From: Chloroflexota bacterium
GTDB taxonomy: Bacteria > Chloroflexota > Anaerolineae > Anaerolineales > UBA11579
DNA: 11,225 nucleotides
NCBI GenBank assembly: GCA_003486225.1
Contig: DNGN01000119.1
Location: 1,793-13,017 of the forward strand
Reading direction: 5' to 3'
Shown here: positions 1 through 7,137 of the stretch, piece after piece
Layout of the letters: every line of letters begins with the position of its first letter
Position numbering within the stretch: the stretch's first letter is position 1
Position numbers and translations under genes: made by a program
Notes under the pieces: generated by a model
Told to the model about the DNA's origin: nothing
Seen by the model: the letters and a program-made list of their open reading frames with translations, nothing else
Database searches by the model: none

Positions 1-3000
1 GCAATGGTGGTCAGCAAACGCAGGTCATCATCATCGAAAGCGCCCTCCTCGACGACACTTTGGACGCTCAGAACACCGATCGTCTCTTTGCCGGATTGGA
101 TCGGCACACCCAAAAACGAGAGCGCTCGCCGGCCAATTCGGCTGACCCCAAGAGCTGAGCTATATTCATCCATATCGCGATTCAATATCAACGGTTCTCC
201 GCTTCGGATGATGGTGCTTGTCAACCCCTGCCCAAAAGGTAGCGGTTCAAAATCATCCCCAAACTGGTACGGGAACTCGATGAAGTTTGAATGCGGATTG
301 AGCAATGCCAGATAGGCAATATCGGCATTAAAAATCGATGTTGCCTGACTCCCAATCAGTTGGATCATTTTATCCAGTTCAGGCTCAGCCACTAACGCCT
401 GGCTGACCTTGCTGATGACCGAGAATTCTGCCGCCCGCTGGCGTTCAGCCTCGAACAGGCGCGAATTTTGAATTGCAGTACCCATATTTGAGGCGATCGT
501 TTCTAATAAGCGCACCAACGACTCAGGATACGCCTCTGTGCTTTCAAAACTTTGTAAAGTGATGCCACCAATCAATTCGCCACCCGCCAGGATCGGAACC
601 ATCACCACAGATTTAGGCACCTCGTTGCCAAAGGTTAGGTTCGAACCCATCTTCTGCCACAATTTTTCCGTCACATCATTCAATACAAGGGACTTCCCCT
701 GGTGGGCATAGCGCAGGTTAAACTTATTGATGGGGGTGGGATCCGGATAAACTTTCTCACCATTCTTAATGACATACATAGAAGTCATCATATTGGTTTC
801 CGTCTGATACAGGCCAATCCCGATATTTTCTGTGTTAACCGCCACGCGGATTTTGTCTCCAACCAGGTCGATCAGTGACTGCAGGTCAAGTTCCTGTGTA
901 AGCGCCTGGCTGATGGAGTTGATGATCGCAAGCTCAGCATTACGTGCTTCCGTGAGTTCAAGAAGACGCTGGGTCTCGTCAAACAAGCGCGCATTTTCCA
1001 GCGCCACGCCCATGCTGTACGCCAGGGTTTCCAGCAGGCGCTGATCAGAGTCCGAAAAGGCATCTTCCTTGATAAAACTTTCGGTGTTGACAAGCCCGCG
1101 CACCTCAGCACCCACCAGAATCGGTACAGCCATGACTGATTTAGACTTCTCAGTACCAGGGATCAATGTCAGGCCTAATTCTTCTGTAATCTTTTCTGAA
1201 GATCCTCGAACAGTCTTTTTGGTTTCAACGATCGTTCTGGTTAATGGCGCATTGGATAACGGTGATGGTGGCAGATCTAACCGGCGGCCTTTTTCAAATT
1301 CATACGGAAAGGAGACTGTCTGGTTTTCTTGATCAAGGATCCTGATTCCAAGGTTGTCCGTGTTGAGGATCTTTCGCAACTCATCACCCACCAGGTTAAT
1401 AATCGATTGGAAATTAAGTTCTCGGACCATCCCCTGCTGCACGCTGTTGATGACTGCCAGCTCAGCGTTGCGTCCCTCAGTCTCTTTCAGCAAGCGCTGT
1501 GTCTCGTCGAAAAGACGGGCACTTTCGAGGGCAACGCTCATACTATTGGCCAGGGTTTCCAGCAAGCGCACATCCGATACTGAAAAGGCATGCTCCTTTT
1601 CAGTATTTTGCAGAGAGACGATTCCACGCACTTCCCCACCGGTTTTAAACGGAATCCAAACCCCGGATTTTGACTCTTCGCCTTCTGTGATCATGTTAAA
1701 TTTCTTTGACCACTCATCTAAATCTTCATTGATGACAACTTTATTGCCAGTAGCGATAAGATGCTCCAGCAGGCCAGTGAATGAGAATGATCCCGGTAGA
1801 TCTCGTTTGCCGTTTTCATAAAAATATTTGGGATTGGCCGTCTTTAATTGGTGATCCAATGTTAAGATGACAAGCGATTGTGCATCAAAAATTTCCTGGA
1901 TCTTATCGCCTACTGCATTGTAAATCCCCTGCAGATCCAGTTGAGCGGCCAGGGCTTCCTGAACCGAGTTAATCACCGCTAATTCAGCATTGCGTTCTTC
2001 AGTTTCCTTCAGCAGGCGCTGGGTCTCGTCGAAAAGACGGGCATTCTCCAGCGCAACGCCCATGCTTCCAGCCAAGGTCTCTACCAATTGGACGGTGGAT
2101 TCACTGAAGGCATACTCTTTTTCAGTATCCTGTAACATGATCGCTGACTCAATCTTGCCCCTGATCTTCAACGGTACTGCAACCGAGGTTTTGGGGATTT
2201 TTCCAGCAGCGACTACGTGGCCAAGCTGTTGGTACGTCTCCTCAATTCCTTCATTCACTACGAGTGTTTCTCCTCGCGCGAGCTGAGGAAAATACAGATC
2301 ATGTACGGCTGAAAAGGGACGCTGCATGGGACCTAATTGTTCACCTTGATCCTGGAAGTATTCCGCCCGTAATATTCTAGCCTCCCAATCCCAATTGGCG
2401 ATCATGACCACCCCGGCACCGGTGATTTCACTGATCGTGTCGCCAACCAGTGTGTAAATTCCTTGCATATCCAGCTGGGAAGCCAAACCTTCCTGCACGC
2501 TGTTGATCACCGCCAGCTCGGCATTGCGCTCCTCGGTTTCCTTCAGCAGACGGGCGTTTTCCAGGGCTACTGTCATGGCATTGGCAATCGTCTCCAGCAG
2601 GTGGACATCATTTTCCGAAAAAGTTTTGCCGCCGTCAATATCCATCAAGGCCAGCATCACGATGTTTCTGGAGGGTTCTTTATTGGGAACGGGTGTCACC
2701 AGCACCGATATCGGCATTTCGCCTTGCGGCACTTTGTAATCCTCAAAACCGGCAGCAAATTCTGGAAAGGTCCCGTTGATGACCATTGTTTTACCCTGGT
2801 CAATTACATGCTGGTAAAGCAAGTTGAGCGGTACATCCATCCTGGGTAATTTCTTCCCTTTTTCGAATCCAAATTCCAGATGCATCAAGCCGGAAGTCAA
2901 GTCCGCAGCATAGATGGCCACTGTCTGGAAAGTAAAAATCCTGGTCAGCTGATTTCCCACTGCATCATAGATCTCTGGCATATCCAGCCTTCCAGCCAGC

Positions 3001-3095
3001 GCTTCCTGGACAGCATTGATCACCGCCAATTCGGCGCGCGAGATCCGCATCTCTTCAATTATTTGGTCTTTGGTTTTGTGTTCGGTAGCGGTCAA
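1..3095 (-). CDS. Giant tandem-GAF sensory protein, C-terminus beyond the window
   Basis: An uninterrupted minus-strand frame runs from a TTG start at 3095-3093 off the left edge (1031 codons seen). The protein is an array of six similar modules of about 169-178 residues. Each opens with a conserved helix of the type RNAELAVINSVQEAL, with the reference Asn (or its equivalent) near residues 20, 191, 369, 543, 719 and 888. Each full module closes with the GAF-typical LLETLA-x-SMGVALENARLF helix. GAF domains bind small ligands or act as dimeric signalling modules; no kinase, cyclase or other output domain is visible, so the role is unknown beyond cytoplasmic sensing. No signal peptide or membrane segment is seen. 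The TTG start is preferred because GGGAGAGG lies 4 nt upstream and an in-frame TAA lies 24 nt upstream; an ATG at 3050-3048 (codon 16) is the alternative. The sixth module is cut near its last helix. The gene diverges from the kinase operon. Confidence 0.9.
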   Translation of the reverse strand, partial: MTATEHKTKDQIIEEMRISRAELAVINAVQEALAGRLDMPEIYDAVGNQLTRIFTFQTVAIYAADLTSGLMHLEFGFEKGKKLPRMDVPLNLLYQHVIDQGKTMVINGTFPEFAAGFEDYKVPQGEMPISVLVTPVPNKEPSRNIVMLALMDIDGGKTFSENDVHLLETIANAMTVALENARLLKETEERNAELAVINSVQEGLASQLDMQGIYTLVGDTISEITGAGVVMIANWDWEARILRAEYFQDQGEQLGPMQRPFSAVHDLYFPQLARGETLVVNEGIEETYQQLGHVVAAGKIPKTSVAVPLKIRGKIESAIMLQDTEKEYAFSESTVQLVETLAGSMGVALENARLFDETQRLLKETEERNAELAVINSVQEALAAQLDLQGIYNAVGDKIQEIFDAQSLVILTLDHQLKTANPKYFYENGKRDLPGSFSFTGLLEHLIATGNKVVINEDLDEWSKKFNMITEGEESKSGVWIPFKTGGEVRGIVSLQNTEKEHAFSVSDVRLLETLANSMSVALESARLFDETQRLLKETEGRNAELAVINSVQQGMVRELNFQSIINLVGDELRKILNTDNLGIRILDQENQTVSFPYEFEKGRRLDLPPSPLSNAPLTRTIVETKKTVRGSSEKITEELGLTLIPGTEKSKSVMAVPILVGAEVRGLVNTESFIKEDAFSDSDQRLLETLAYSMGVALENARLFDETQRLLELTEARNAELAIINSISQALTQELDLQSLIDLVGDKIRVAVNTENIGIGLYQTETNMMTSMYVIKNGEKVYPDPTPINKFNLRYAHQGKSLVLNDVTEKLWQKMGSNLTFGNEVPKSVVMVPILAGGELIGGITLQSFESTEAYPESLVRLLETIASNMGTAIQNSRLFEAERQRAAEFSVISKVSQALVAEPELDKMIQLIGSQATSIFNADIAYLALLNPHSNFIEFPYQFGDDFEPLPFGQGLTSTIIRSGEPLILNRDMDEYSSALGVSRIGRRALSFLGVPIQSGKETIGVLSVQSVVEEGAFDDDDLRLLTTI
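960..2580 (-). repeat. Direct DNA repeats encoding the inter-GAF helical linkers
   Basis: The segments joining GAF modules are repeated at nucleotide level near 930-1020, 1460-1550, 1985-2075 and 2515-2580, about 520-535 bp apart. The copies at about 1501-1522 and 2033-2054 share a 21-nt exact run containing gtctcgtcgaaaagac. They encode the linker ENARLFDETQRLLKETEERNAEL or close variants; the copy near 2515-2580 lacks the central seven codons. The repeats reflect internal duplication of the GAF module rather than a mobile element. Confidence 0.75.
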
Positions 3096-3255
3096 TTTTC
3101 CTCTCCCTGAGTCTTAACCACAGTGCTGGCAAAAACGATGATTTAGGTTTAACTAAGATAATTTAACTTATTAGGTAAATAATATCATATTATTGGTTGC
3201 TCGTCGATTCAGAATTCAGGAATCGACACCCTTAGCCACTTGAACGCGGCCTGCC
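3096..3255. promoter_or_regulatory. AT-rich divergent intergenic region with inverted repeats
   Basis: This stretch separates the minus-strand GAF gene from the rightward features. Positions 3140-3195 are strongly AT-rich and hold a perfect dyad AATAATAT-C-ATATTATT at 3178-3194. A second dyad, GTCGATTC with a 9-nt spacer and GAATCGAC, lies at 3203-3227. It must contain the promoter of the GAF gene, but I cannot pick out a convincing -35/-10 pair on the minus strand. The dyads could be operator sites or decayed sequence; no protein-coding frame is supported here. Confidence 0.4.
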
Positions 3256-3279
3256 TTGAGAGTTTGTAAAAATTCTCAA
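3256..3279 (+). repeat. Ten-base-pair hairpin with a GUAA loop
   Basis: TTGAGAGTTT and AAATTCTCAA flank the four bases GTAA. Transcribed rightward this gives a ten-pair stem with one G-U pair and a GNRA-type tetraloop. No T-tract follows on either strand, so it does not look like a terminator. It lies directly upstream of the EIIC remnant and overlaps its possible TTG start at 3256. Confidence 0.45.
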
Positions 3280-3294
3280 AGTTGGCAAAAAAAT

Positions 3295-3483
3295 ATGCCC
3301 TGGTTCACCCCACCACCAATCATTGCCGTTGGCGATAGCGGCGGGCATTGGGAAAACCTGATTTTACTGTTGATCAACTTCACGATTGGTGTGCTGCTTT
3401 ATTGGCCATTCTTCAAAGCCTATGAGAAGAAAGTAATGGAAGAAGAAGCGACAGCTGAGACCAGGTTAGAATCAGAAAAATGA
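3295..3483 (+). pseudogene. Truncated remnant of a PTS EIIC sugar permease (lactose/cellobiose type), C-terminal end only
   Basis: The frame from ATG 3295 encodes about 62 residues: a PWFTPPPI motif, a GG-x-W turn, one hydrophobic helix (NLILLLINFTIGVLLYWPFF) and a charged tail beginning KAYEKK. From knowledge of the family, this matches the extreme C-terminus of lactose/cellobiose EIIC permeases, which end in a VPWTTPP-type loop, a GG-x-W turn, a last membrane helix, YYPFFKAYDKQ and a charged tail. A full EIIC has about 430-450 residues and several helices; here everything before that loop is missing. The frame can be extended upstream to TTG 3256, but those 13 residues do not look like EIIC. 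No Shine-Dalgarno sequence precedes ATG 3295, and no EIIA, EIIB or sugar hydrolase gene is nearby. I read it as a gene fossil after deletion; a retained small single-helix membrane peptide is the alternative. The reading frame is intact to its TGA stop. Confidence 0.65.
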
Positions 3484-3501
3484 TAAAACCAATCGTTTTA
3501 T
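3483..3501 (+). repeat. Weak AT-rich hairpin at the end of the EIIC remnant
   Basis: ATAAAAC and GTTTTAT flank a 5-nt loop directly at the stop codon of the remnant. With only one G-C pair and no clear following T-run it is at best a degraded terminator of the ancestral gene. Confidence 0.3.
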
Positions 3502-3557
3502 TGAGCTTTCCAAGCCGAAATAAGCCAAAGAATTGTGATTAAATTTTTCCTAAAACT

Positions 3558-3566
3558 TGATATAAT
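3558..3566 (+). promoter_or_regulatory. Extended -10 promoter of the kinase/regulator operon
   Basis: TGATATAAT is an exact TGn-TATAAT extended -10 element. No good -35 box sits at 16-18 bp: TTGTGA at 3533-3538 is 22 bp away, and GATTAA at 3537-3542 is 18 bp away but poor. Extended -10 promoters tolerate a weak -35. Transcription would begin near 3573, leaving a leader of about 37 nt before the kinase ATG. The match is seen directly; activity is inferred. Confidence 0.6.
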
Positions 3567-3609
3567 CTCTTTTGTTCATTTCAACAAGCCAAGAATCGAC
3601 GTATAAGGA

Positions 3610-6336
3610 ATGACTACAACTGACCTGTCGCATCTACTGAGCAAAACTGCACCCGGAGTATTAGAACTAGGTAATGCGAGAATGGTCTTATTTGATATAT
3701 TGGGTGGCTTTTGGGGGATATACCAGCAAATAGAAGCCCTGATCGGAGAGAAATTATCAACCTCTGTATTGCAGCAGGCCGGGGCAAACGGAGGGGCATC
3801 CTTCGCAACAACCTTTATACCCTCAGAAAAGTTAAAGAGCGCTGCGGCCTTCCAGGCCTGTCTCCAGGCCTATCAGACCGCGGGATTTGGCCGGTTTGAG
3901 GTGGTTTCAATGGATTGGGAAACCTGCCGGATCCAAATTTCAGCCGACAAAGCCTTTGAAGCCTGGATGCACCTGGAGCAGGAAAAAGAGTGCATGGCCC
4001 CGGGTTGTGCCTATACCGCGGGAGTTTTGGTCGGTTTCATAAACGTGATCAGCGGCCGCACGGATATTGTGTGCATCGAACAATCCTGCCAAGGCTGTGG
4101 AGACCAGGTCTGCCTTTTCGAACTCATGCCAGCTTCCGATGCTGTAGGCCATGAGATCATCACCTATTCCTCACATCCGGGTTTGGGGCGCAATATTAAC
4201 TTATTAGAAGTCCTCTTTGAGCGCATGCCAATGGGGATTGCCCTGTTTGACCTGGACTTCCGTCTGGTACGCTTCAATCCGACCTGGGCCGAATTCATCG
4301 ACCTTTACACGCCCTCTTCGATCACAGATGTTCAACCTGGGGCTAGCCTGTTTGAGCTTGCTCCAGACGCTGATCAATACTTTGAACCCATTTTTAATCA
4401 AGTGCTTCTTGGGGAAACAGTACGAGTTGATGGCTTCAAATCTGTCAGCAGTGGCATCATCTCCTATTGGGATGTGGTTTTTAGCCCGCTTTATGAAAAT
4501 GGGAATGTCGTTGGCGTGCTGGATGTCACCATCGATGCCACCGAACGCATCGAAAAAGATATGCAGTTACGCGAAACCCTGTCTACCCTGGAACAGCGGG
4601 TAGAAGAACGCACCCGTGAAGTGACCTCATTGCTGGAGATCTCGCGCGAGCTGAATGCAACCCTGGATGTCTCCAGCCTGTTGGAAAAGATCCTTTTGGA
4701 GATAAAAAAATTAGTCCCATACAGTGGGGCATCCTTGATGGTTGTTGAAGGGGAAGAACTGATTGTAATGGCCCATAATGGCCCTATTCCGCAAAACAAA
4801 ATCGCCGGACTGCGTTTTCCGTTCCAATCCTCTGGCGCGAATTTGGCGGTTCTCCAGTCCAGTAAGCCCGTCATCATTCCAGATACCCAGGCAGATACGC
4901 CCCTGGCGCAGGCGTTTAGAGATACCGCAAGTGATCAACTCAACACGATTTATGGGTATATTCACTCCTGGATGGGGGTCCCCCTGATTGTGCGAGGCGA
5001 GGTGATCGGTATGCTCAGCCTCGACCATACGGAACCGAATTTTTATTCGCAGAACAGTGCGGTTATTGCCTTGGCATTTGCCAACCAGGCCGCCATCGGG
5101 ATTGAAAATGCGCGCCTTTACCAGCAAGAACGCCAGCAGTACCAGCGGGCTGAACGCCGCCGCCAGGCTGCGGAGAGCTTGCGGGACATCTTGTCTTTAC
5201 TGAATTCAAGCGAGCCGCTGGAAAAAACATTGAACCTGATCGTTGAACAGGCCAACCGCCTGATGGAATCCAGTGCCTGCCTGCTACACCACATCAATTA
5301 TGCAGAAAATTTCGTCGAGATCAGTGCCAGCGTGGGTCTGCCGGAGGAATTAAGGGCTGTAAAGGGTTTCCCGCTCTTCTCATCTGCCCGGGCAGATGAG
5401 CGTATTCTGGAACGGCGGCCTGTATGGGTCTCAGATTTTGAGAACATGCCTCAACCCACACCACAAGAATTGAGCGAGCTGGATCCAGACGTGCGGGAAT
5501 GGCGCGCCCAAACCAACCAGATCTACCGGGCCTGGTTGGCAGTACCGTTGATCGTACGGGACGAAGTATTTGGCAGCCTGGCTTTTTATTTCTCAGAGCC
5601 AAGAAAGCTGAATAATGAGGAGATCGATCTGGCAATCAGCTACGCCGATCAGGCGGCCCTGGCCATTGAAAATGCCAGCTTGCGGACCCATGCCGAACAA
5701 GTTGCTGTTCTGGCAGAACGCAACCGCCTGGCGCGTGACCTGCACGATGCCGTCACCCAGACCCTGTTCTCTGCCAGTTTGATTGCCGAGGTGCTGCCGA
5801 AAATCTGGGAGCGCGATCCGGATGCAGGCCATCAGCGGCTTGAAGAGCTGCGCCGGCTCACCAAAGGCGCTCTCTCAGAGATGCGCACCCTGCTGCTGGA
5901 ATTGCGTCCCGCCGCCTTAGCCGACACAGACCTGAATGATCTATTGGGCCATCAGGTGAATGCCTTTCTGGCCCGCACGATGGTTCAGGTGGATTATACG
6001 CATGACTGCCTGGAAAAGCCACCTACGCAGGTCAAGGAGATGTTTTACCGGATTGCCCAGGAATGTTTGAACAATATCGCCAAACACGCAGATGCAGATG
6101 CAGTGGCGATTGATTTACAGTGTCATTCAGGTATGGCCAGAATGACCATCAGCGATAATGGTATCGGTTTTTCGACCAGCGACCAGACAACAGCCGGTTT
6201 GGGTTTGGGCATCATGCGAGAACGGGCCAGCACGATTGGCGCTGTTCTGGAGATCAACAGTCGGGTCAATGAAGGCACCCGGATAACTTTGGAATGGCAG
6301 AGACCTATGGATATGGAGGAGAAGGAAGATGAATGA
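3610..6336 (+). CDS. V4R-PAS-GAF-GAF sensor histidine kinase (NarL/LiaS-type, HisKA_3)
   Basis: A 908-residue kinase with no membrane segment, so a cytoplasmic sensor. Domains in order: V4R/XylR-N-like ligand domain (about 16-190), PAS (about 198-315), helical linker, GAF (about 345-505), GAF (about 525-690), HisKA_3 (about 700-775) and HATPase_c (about 795-905). In V4R, C133, E157, C160 and C168 fit the zinc-binding Cys/Glu/Cys/Cys set of the aromatic sensors MopR, DmpR and PoxR; C128, C155 and C163 are further cysteines. The phosphoacceptor is H712 in RDLHDAVTQ. The N-box is NNIAKHA (821-827), G1 is DNGIGF (849-854) and G2 is GLGLGIMRER (863-872). It should autophosphorylate H712 and pass phosphate to the regulator that overlaps its 3' end by 8 bp. 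Start: an in-frame TAA at 3604-3606 makes ATG 3610 the earliest start, but AAGGA abuts it with no spacer; ATG 3679 (codon 24) would cut close to the V4R domain and is less likely. The signal is unknown; a phenolic or aromatic ligand is possible by family. Confidence 0.93.
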   Translation: MTTTDLSHLLSKTAPGVLELGNARMVLFDILGGFWGIYQQIEALIGEKLSTSVLQQAGANGGASFATTFIPSEKLKSAAAFQACLQAYQTAGFGRFEVVSMDWETCRIQISADKAFEAWMHLEQEKECMAPGCAYTAGVLVGFINVISGRTDIVCIEQSCQGCGDQVCLFELMPASDAVGHEIITYSSHPGLGRNINLLEVLFERMPMGIALFDLDFRLVRFNPTWAEFIDLYTPSSITDVQPGASLFELAPDADQYFEPIFNQVLLGETVRVDGFKSVSSGIISYWDVVFSPLYENGNVVGVLDVTIDATERIEKDMQLRETLSTLEQRVEERTREVTSLLEISRELNATLDVSSLLEKILLEIKKLVPYSGASLMVVEGEELIVMAHNGPIPQNKIAGLRFPFQSSGANLAVLQSSKPVIIPDTQADTPLAQAFRDTASDQLNTIYGYIHSWMGVPLIVRGEVIGMLSLDHTEPNFYSQNSAVIALAFANQAAIGIENARLYQQERQQYQRAERRRQAAESLRDILSLLNSSEPLEKTLNLIVEQANRLMESSACLLHHINYAENFVEISASVGLPEELRAVKGFPLFSSARADERILERRPVWVSDFENMPQPTPQELSELDPDVREWRAQTNQIYRAWLAVPLIVRDEVFGSLAFYFSEPRKLNNEEIDLAISYADQAALAIENASLRTHAEQVAVLAERNRLARDLHDAVTQTLFSASLIAEVLPKIWERDPDAGHQRLEELRRLTKGALSEMRTLLLELRPAALADTDLNDLLGHQVNAFLARTMVQVDYTHDCLEKPPTQVKEMFYRIAQECLNNIAKHADADAVAIDLQCHSGMARMTISDNGIGFSTSDQTTAGLGLGIMRERASTIGAVLEINSRVNEGTRITLEWQRPMDMEEKEDE
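5379..5400. repeat. Perfect 22-bp palindrome inside the kinase gene
   Basis: CTCATCTGCCC is followed immediately by its reverse complement, centred on CCCGGG. It lies in the second GAF domain of the kinase and encodes SSARADE. In mRNA it could form a nine-pair hairpin with a CCGG loop. The symmetry is exact and needs no mismatches; its role, if any, is unknown. Confidence 0.85.
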
Positions 6337-6973
6337 TAGTACGCCAATACGTGTGATGCTGGTAGATGACCATGCCGTGGTGAGAAGCGGGCTGAGCGCT
6401 TTCCTGCTGGCTTTTGACGATTTTGAACTGGTAGGCGAGGCTTCCAGCGGTGAGCGCGCCATTGAAATGTGCCCCAGGCTGCAGCCGGATGTGGTCTTAA
6501 TGGACCTGGTGATGCCCGGCATGGATGGCGCGGTAGCCACCGGACTGATCCGGGAAAAATGCCCGCAAATTCAGGTCATAGCACTGACAAGTTTCAAAGA
6601 GCAAGACCTGGTCGAAGGAGCACTGAAAGCCGGTGCGATCGGGTATTTGCTTAAGGATATCTCCGCCAATGAACTGGCCAATGCTATCCGGGCTGCAGCG
6701 ATCGGCAAACCCACCCTTTCTCCGGAGGCGGCCCAGATCTTGATCCAGGCAACGCGTGCCCCGTTGGATAAGATTGGCTATGATTTGACAGAGCGCGAGC
6801 ACGAAGTACTCGCCGAGATGGTTCAGGGGCTCAATAACAATCAGATCGCGGAGAAATTGGTGATCAGTGTTTCCACTGCCAAGTTCCATGTCAGCAGCAT
6901 CCTCTCCAAATTACAGGTTTCCAGCCGCACGGAGGCGGTGGCCGTAGCCATCCAGAACAACCTGGTCAAGTGA
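6329..6973 (+). CDS. NarL/FixJ-family response regulator, receiver plus LuxR-type HTH
   Basis: A 214-residue DNA-binding response regulator, the partner of the kinase just upstream. The N-terminal receiver (about 6-122) has the acidic pair D13-D14, phosphoacceptor D59 in VVLMDLVMPGMDG, switch residues T87 and Y106, and K109. The C-terminal LuxR/NarL HTH (about 147-212) shows LTEREHEVLAEMVQGLNNNQIAEKL followed by a recognition helix around STAKFHVSSILSKL. All catalytic and switch residues are present, so it should be a normal phosphorylation-dependent transcription factor. ATG 6329 overlaps the kinase stop by 8 bp, and GGAGGAGAAGGA lies just upstream inside the kinase 3' end, pointing to translational coupling. 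Its targets are not shown by the sequence; autoregulation and control of the unit starting at 7138 are reasonable guesses. Confidence 0.95.
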   Translation: MNDSTPIRVMLVDDHAVVRSGLSAFLLAFDDFELVGEASSGERAIEMCPRLQPDVVLMDLVMPGMDGAVATGLIREKCPQIQVIALTSFKEQDLVEGALKAGAIGYLLKDISANELANAIRAAAIGKPTLSPEAAQILIQATRAPLDKIGYDLTEREHEVLAEMVQGLNNNQIAEKLVISVSTAKFHVSSILSKLQVSSRTEAVAVAIQNNLVK

Positions 6974-6978
6974 CCAGG
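6961..6978. repeat. Palindrome CCTGGTCA-AG-TGACCAGG at the regulator stop codon
   Basis: Perfect 8-bp arms with a 2-bp centre; the right arm contains the TGA stop codon of the response regulator. The core CTGGTCA-NN-TGACCAG recurs exactly at 9452-9467, again at the end of a transcription unit. It could be a protein-binding dyad, or in RNA a seven-pair hairpin with an AAGU loop ahead of the terminator. Confidence 0.7.
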
Positions 6979-7007
6979 GAAAAATATCCCCCAAACGAAC
7001 AGCCAGT

Positions 7008-7049
7008 AATCTCCTCGGATAGCGGGTGCATTCGGGGAGATTTTGTTTT
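7008..7049 (+). terminator. Rho-independent terminator after the two-component operon
   Basis: AATCTCCTCG and CGGGGAGATT form a ten-pair stem (one G-U pair) around a 15-nt loop, followed by TTGTTTT. It lies 35 bp past the regulator stop and ends the kinase-regulator transcript before the unit at 7138. Confidence 0.8.
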
Positions 7050-7137
7050 AAAGTATGCTTGAAGATAGAGACCCCCGAGCAGTCAATTCGATGCCTGGGA
7101 CATCTCGATCTCAATTTACAAGTGTGAAGGATGATTG

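Noticed and set aside
2941..2952. CTGGTCAGCTGA, a 12-nt match to the shared palindrome, in the GAF gene
   Set aside because: The right arm is incomplete, so there is no dyad; it lies within coding sequence and looks coincidental.
1..3095. The GAF array as a CRISPR-like or satellite repeat
   Set aside because: The repeat period is about 510-535 bp, the frame stays open throughout and similarity follows protein domain boundaries, so it is an intragenic domain duplication.
4..3110. Many rightward open frames of 60-155 codons across 1-3110
   Set aside because: They lie antisense to the continuous GAF-array frame, are rich in Ser and Arg as expected from reverse reading of a repeated gene, show no ribosome sites and resemble each other only because the array repeats.
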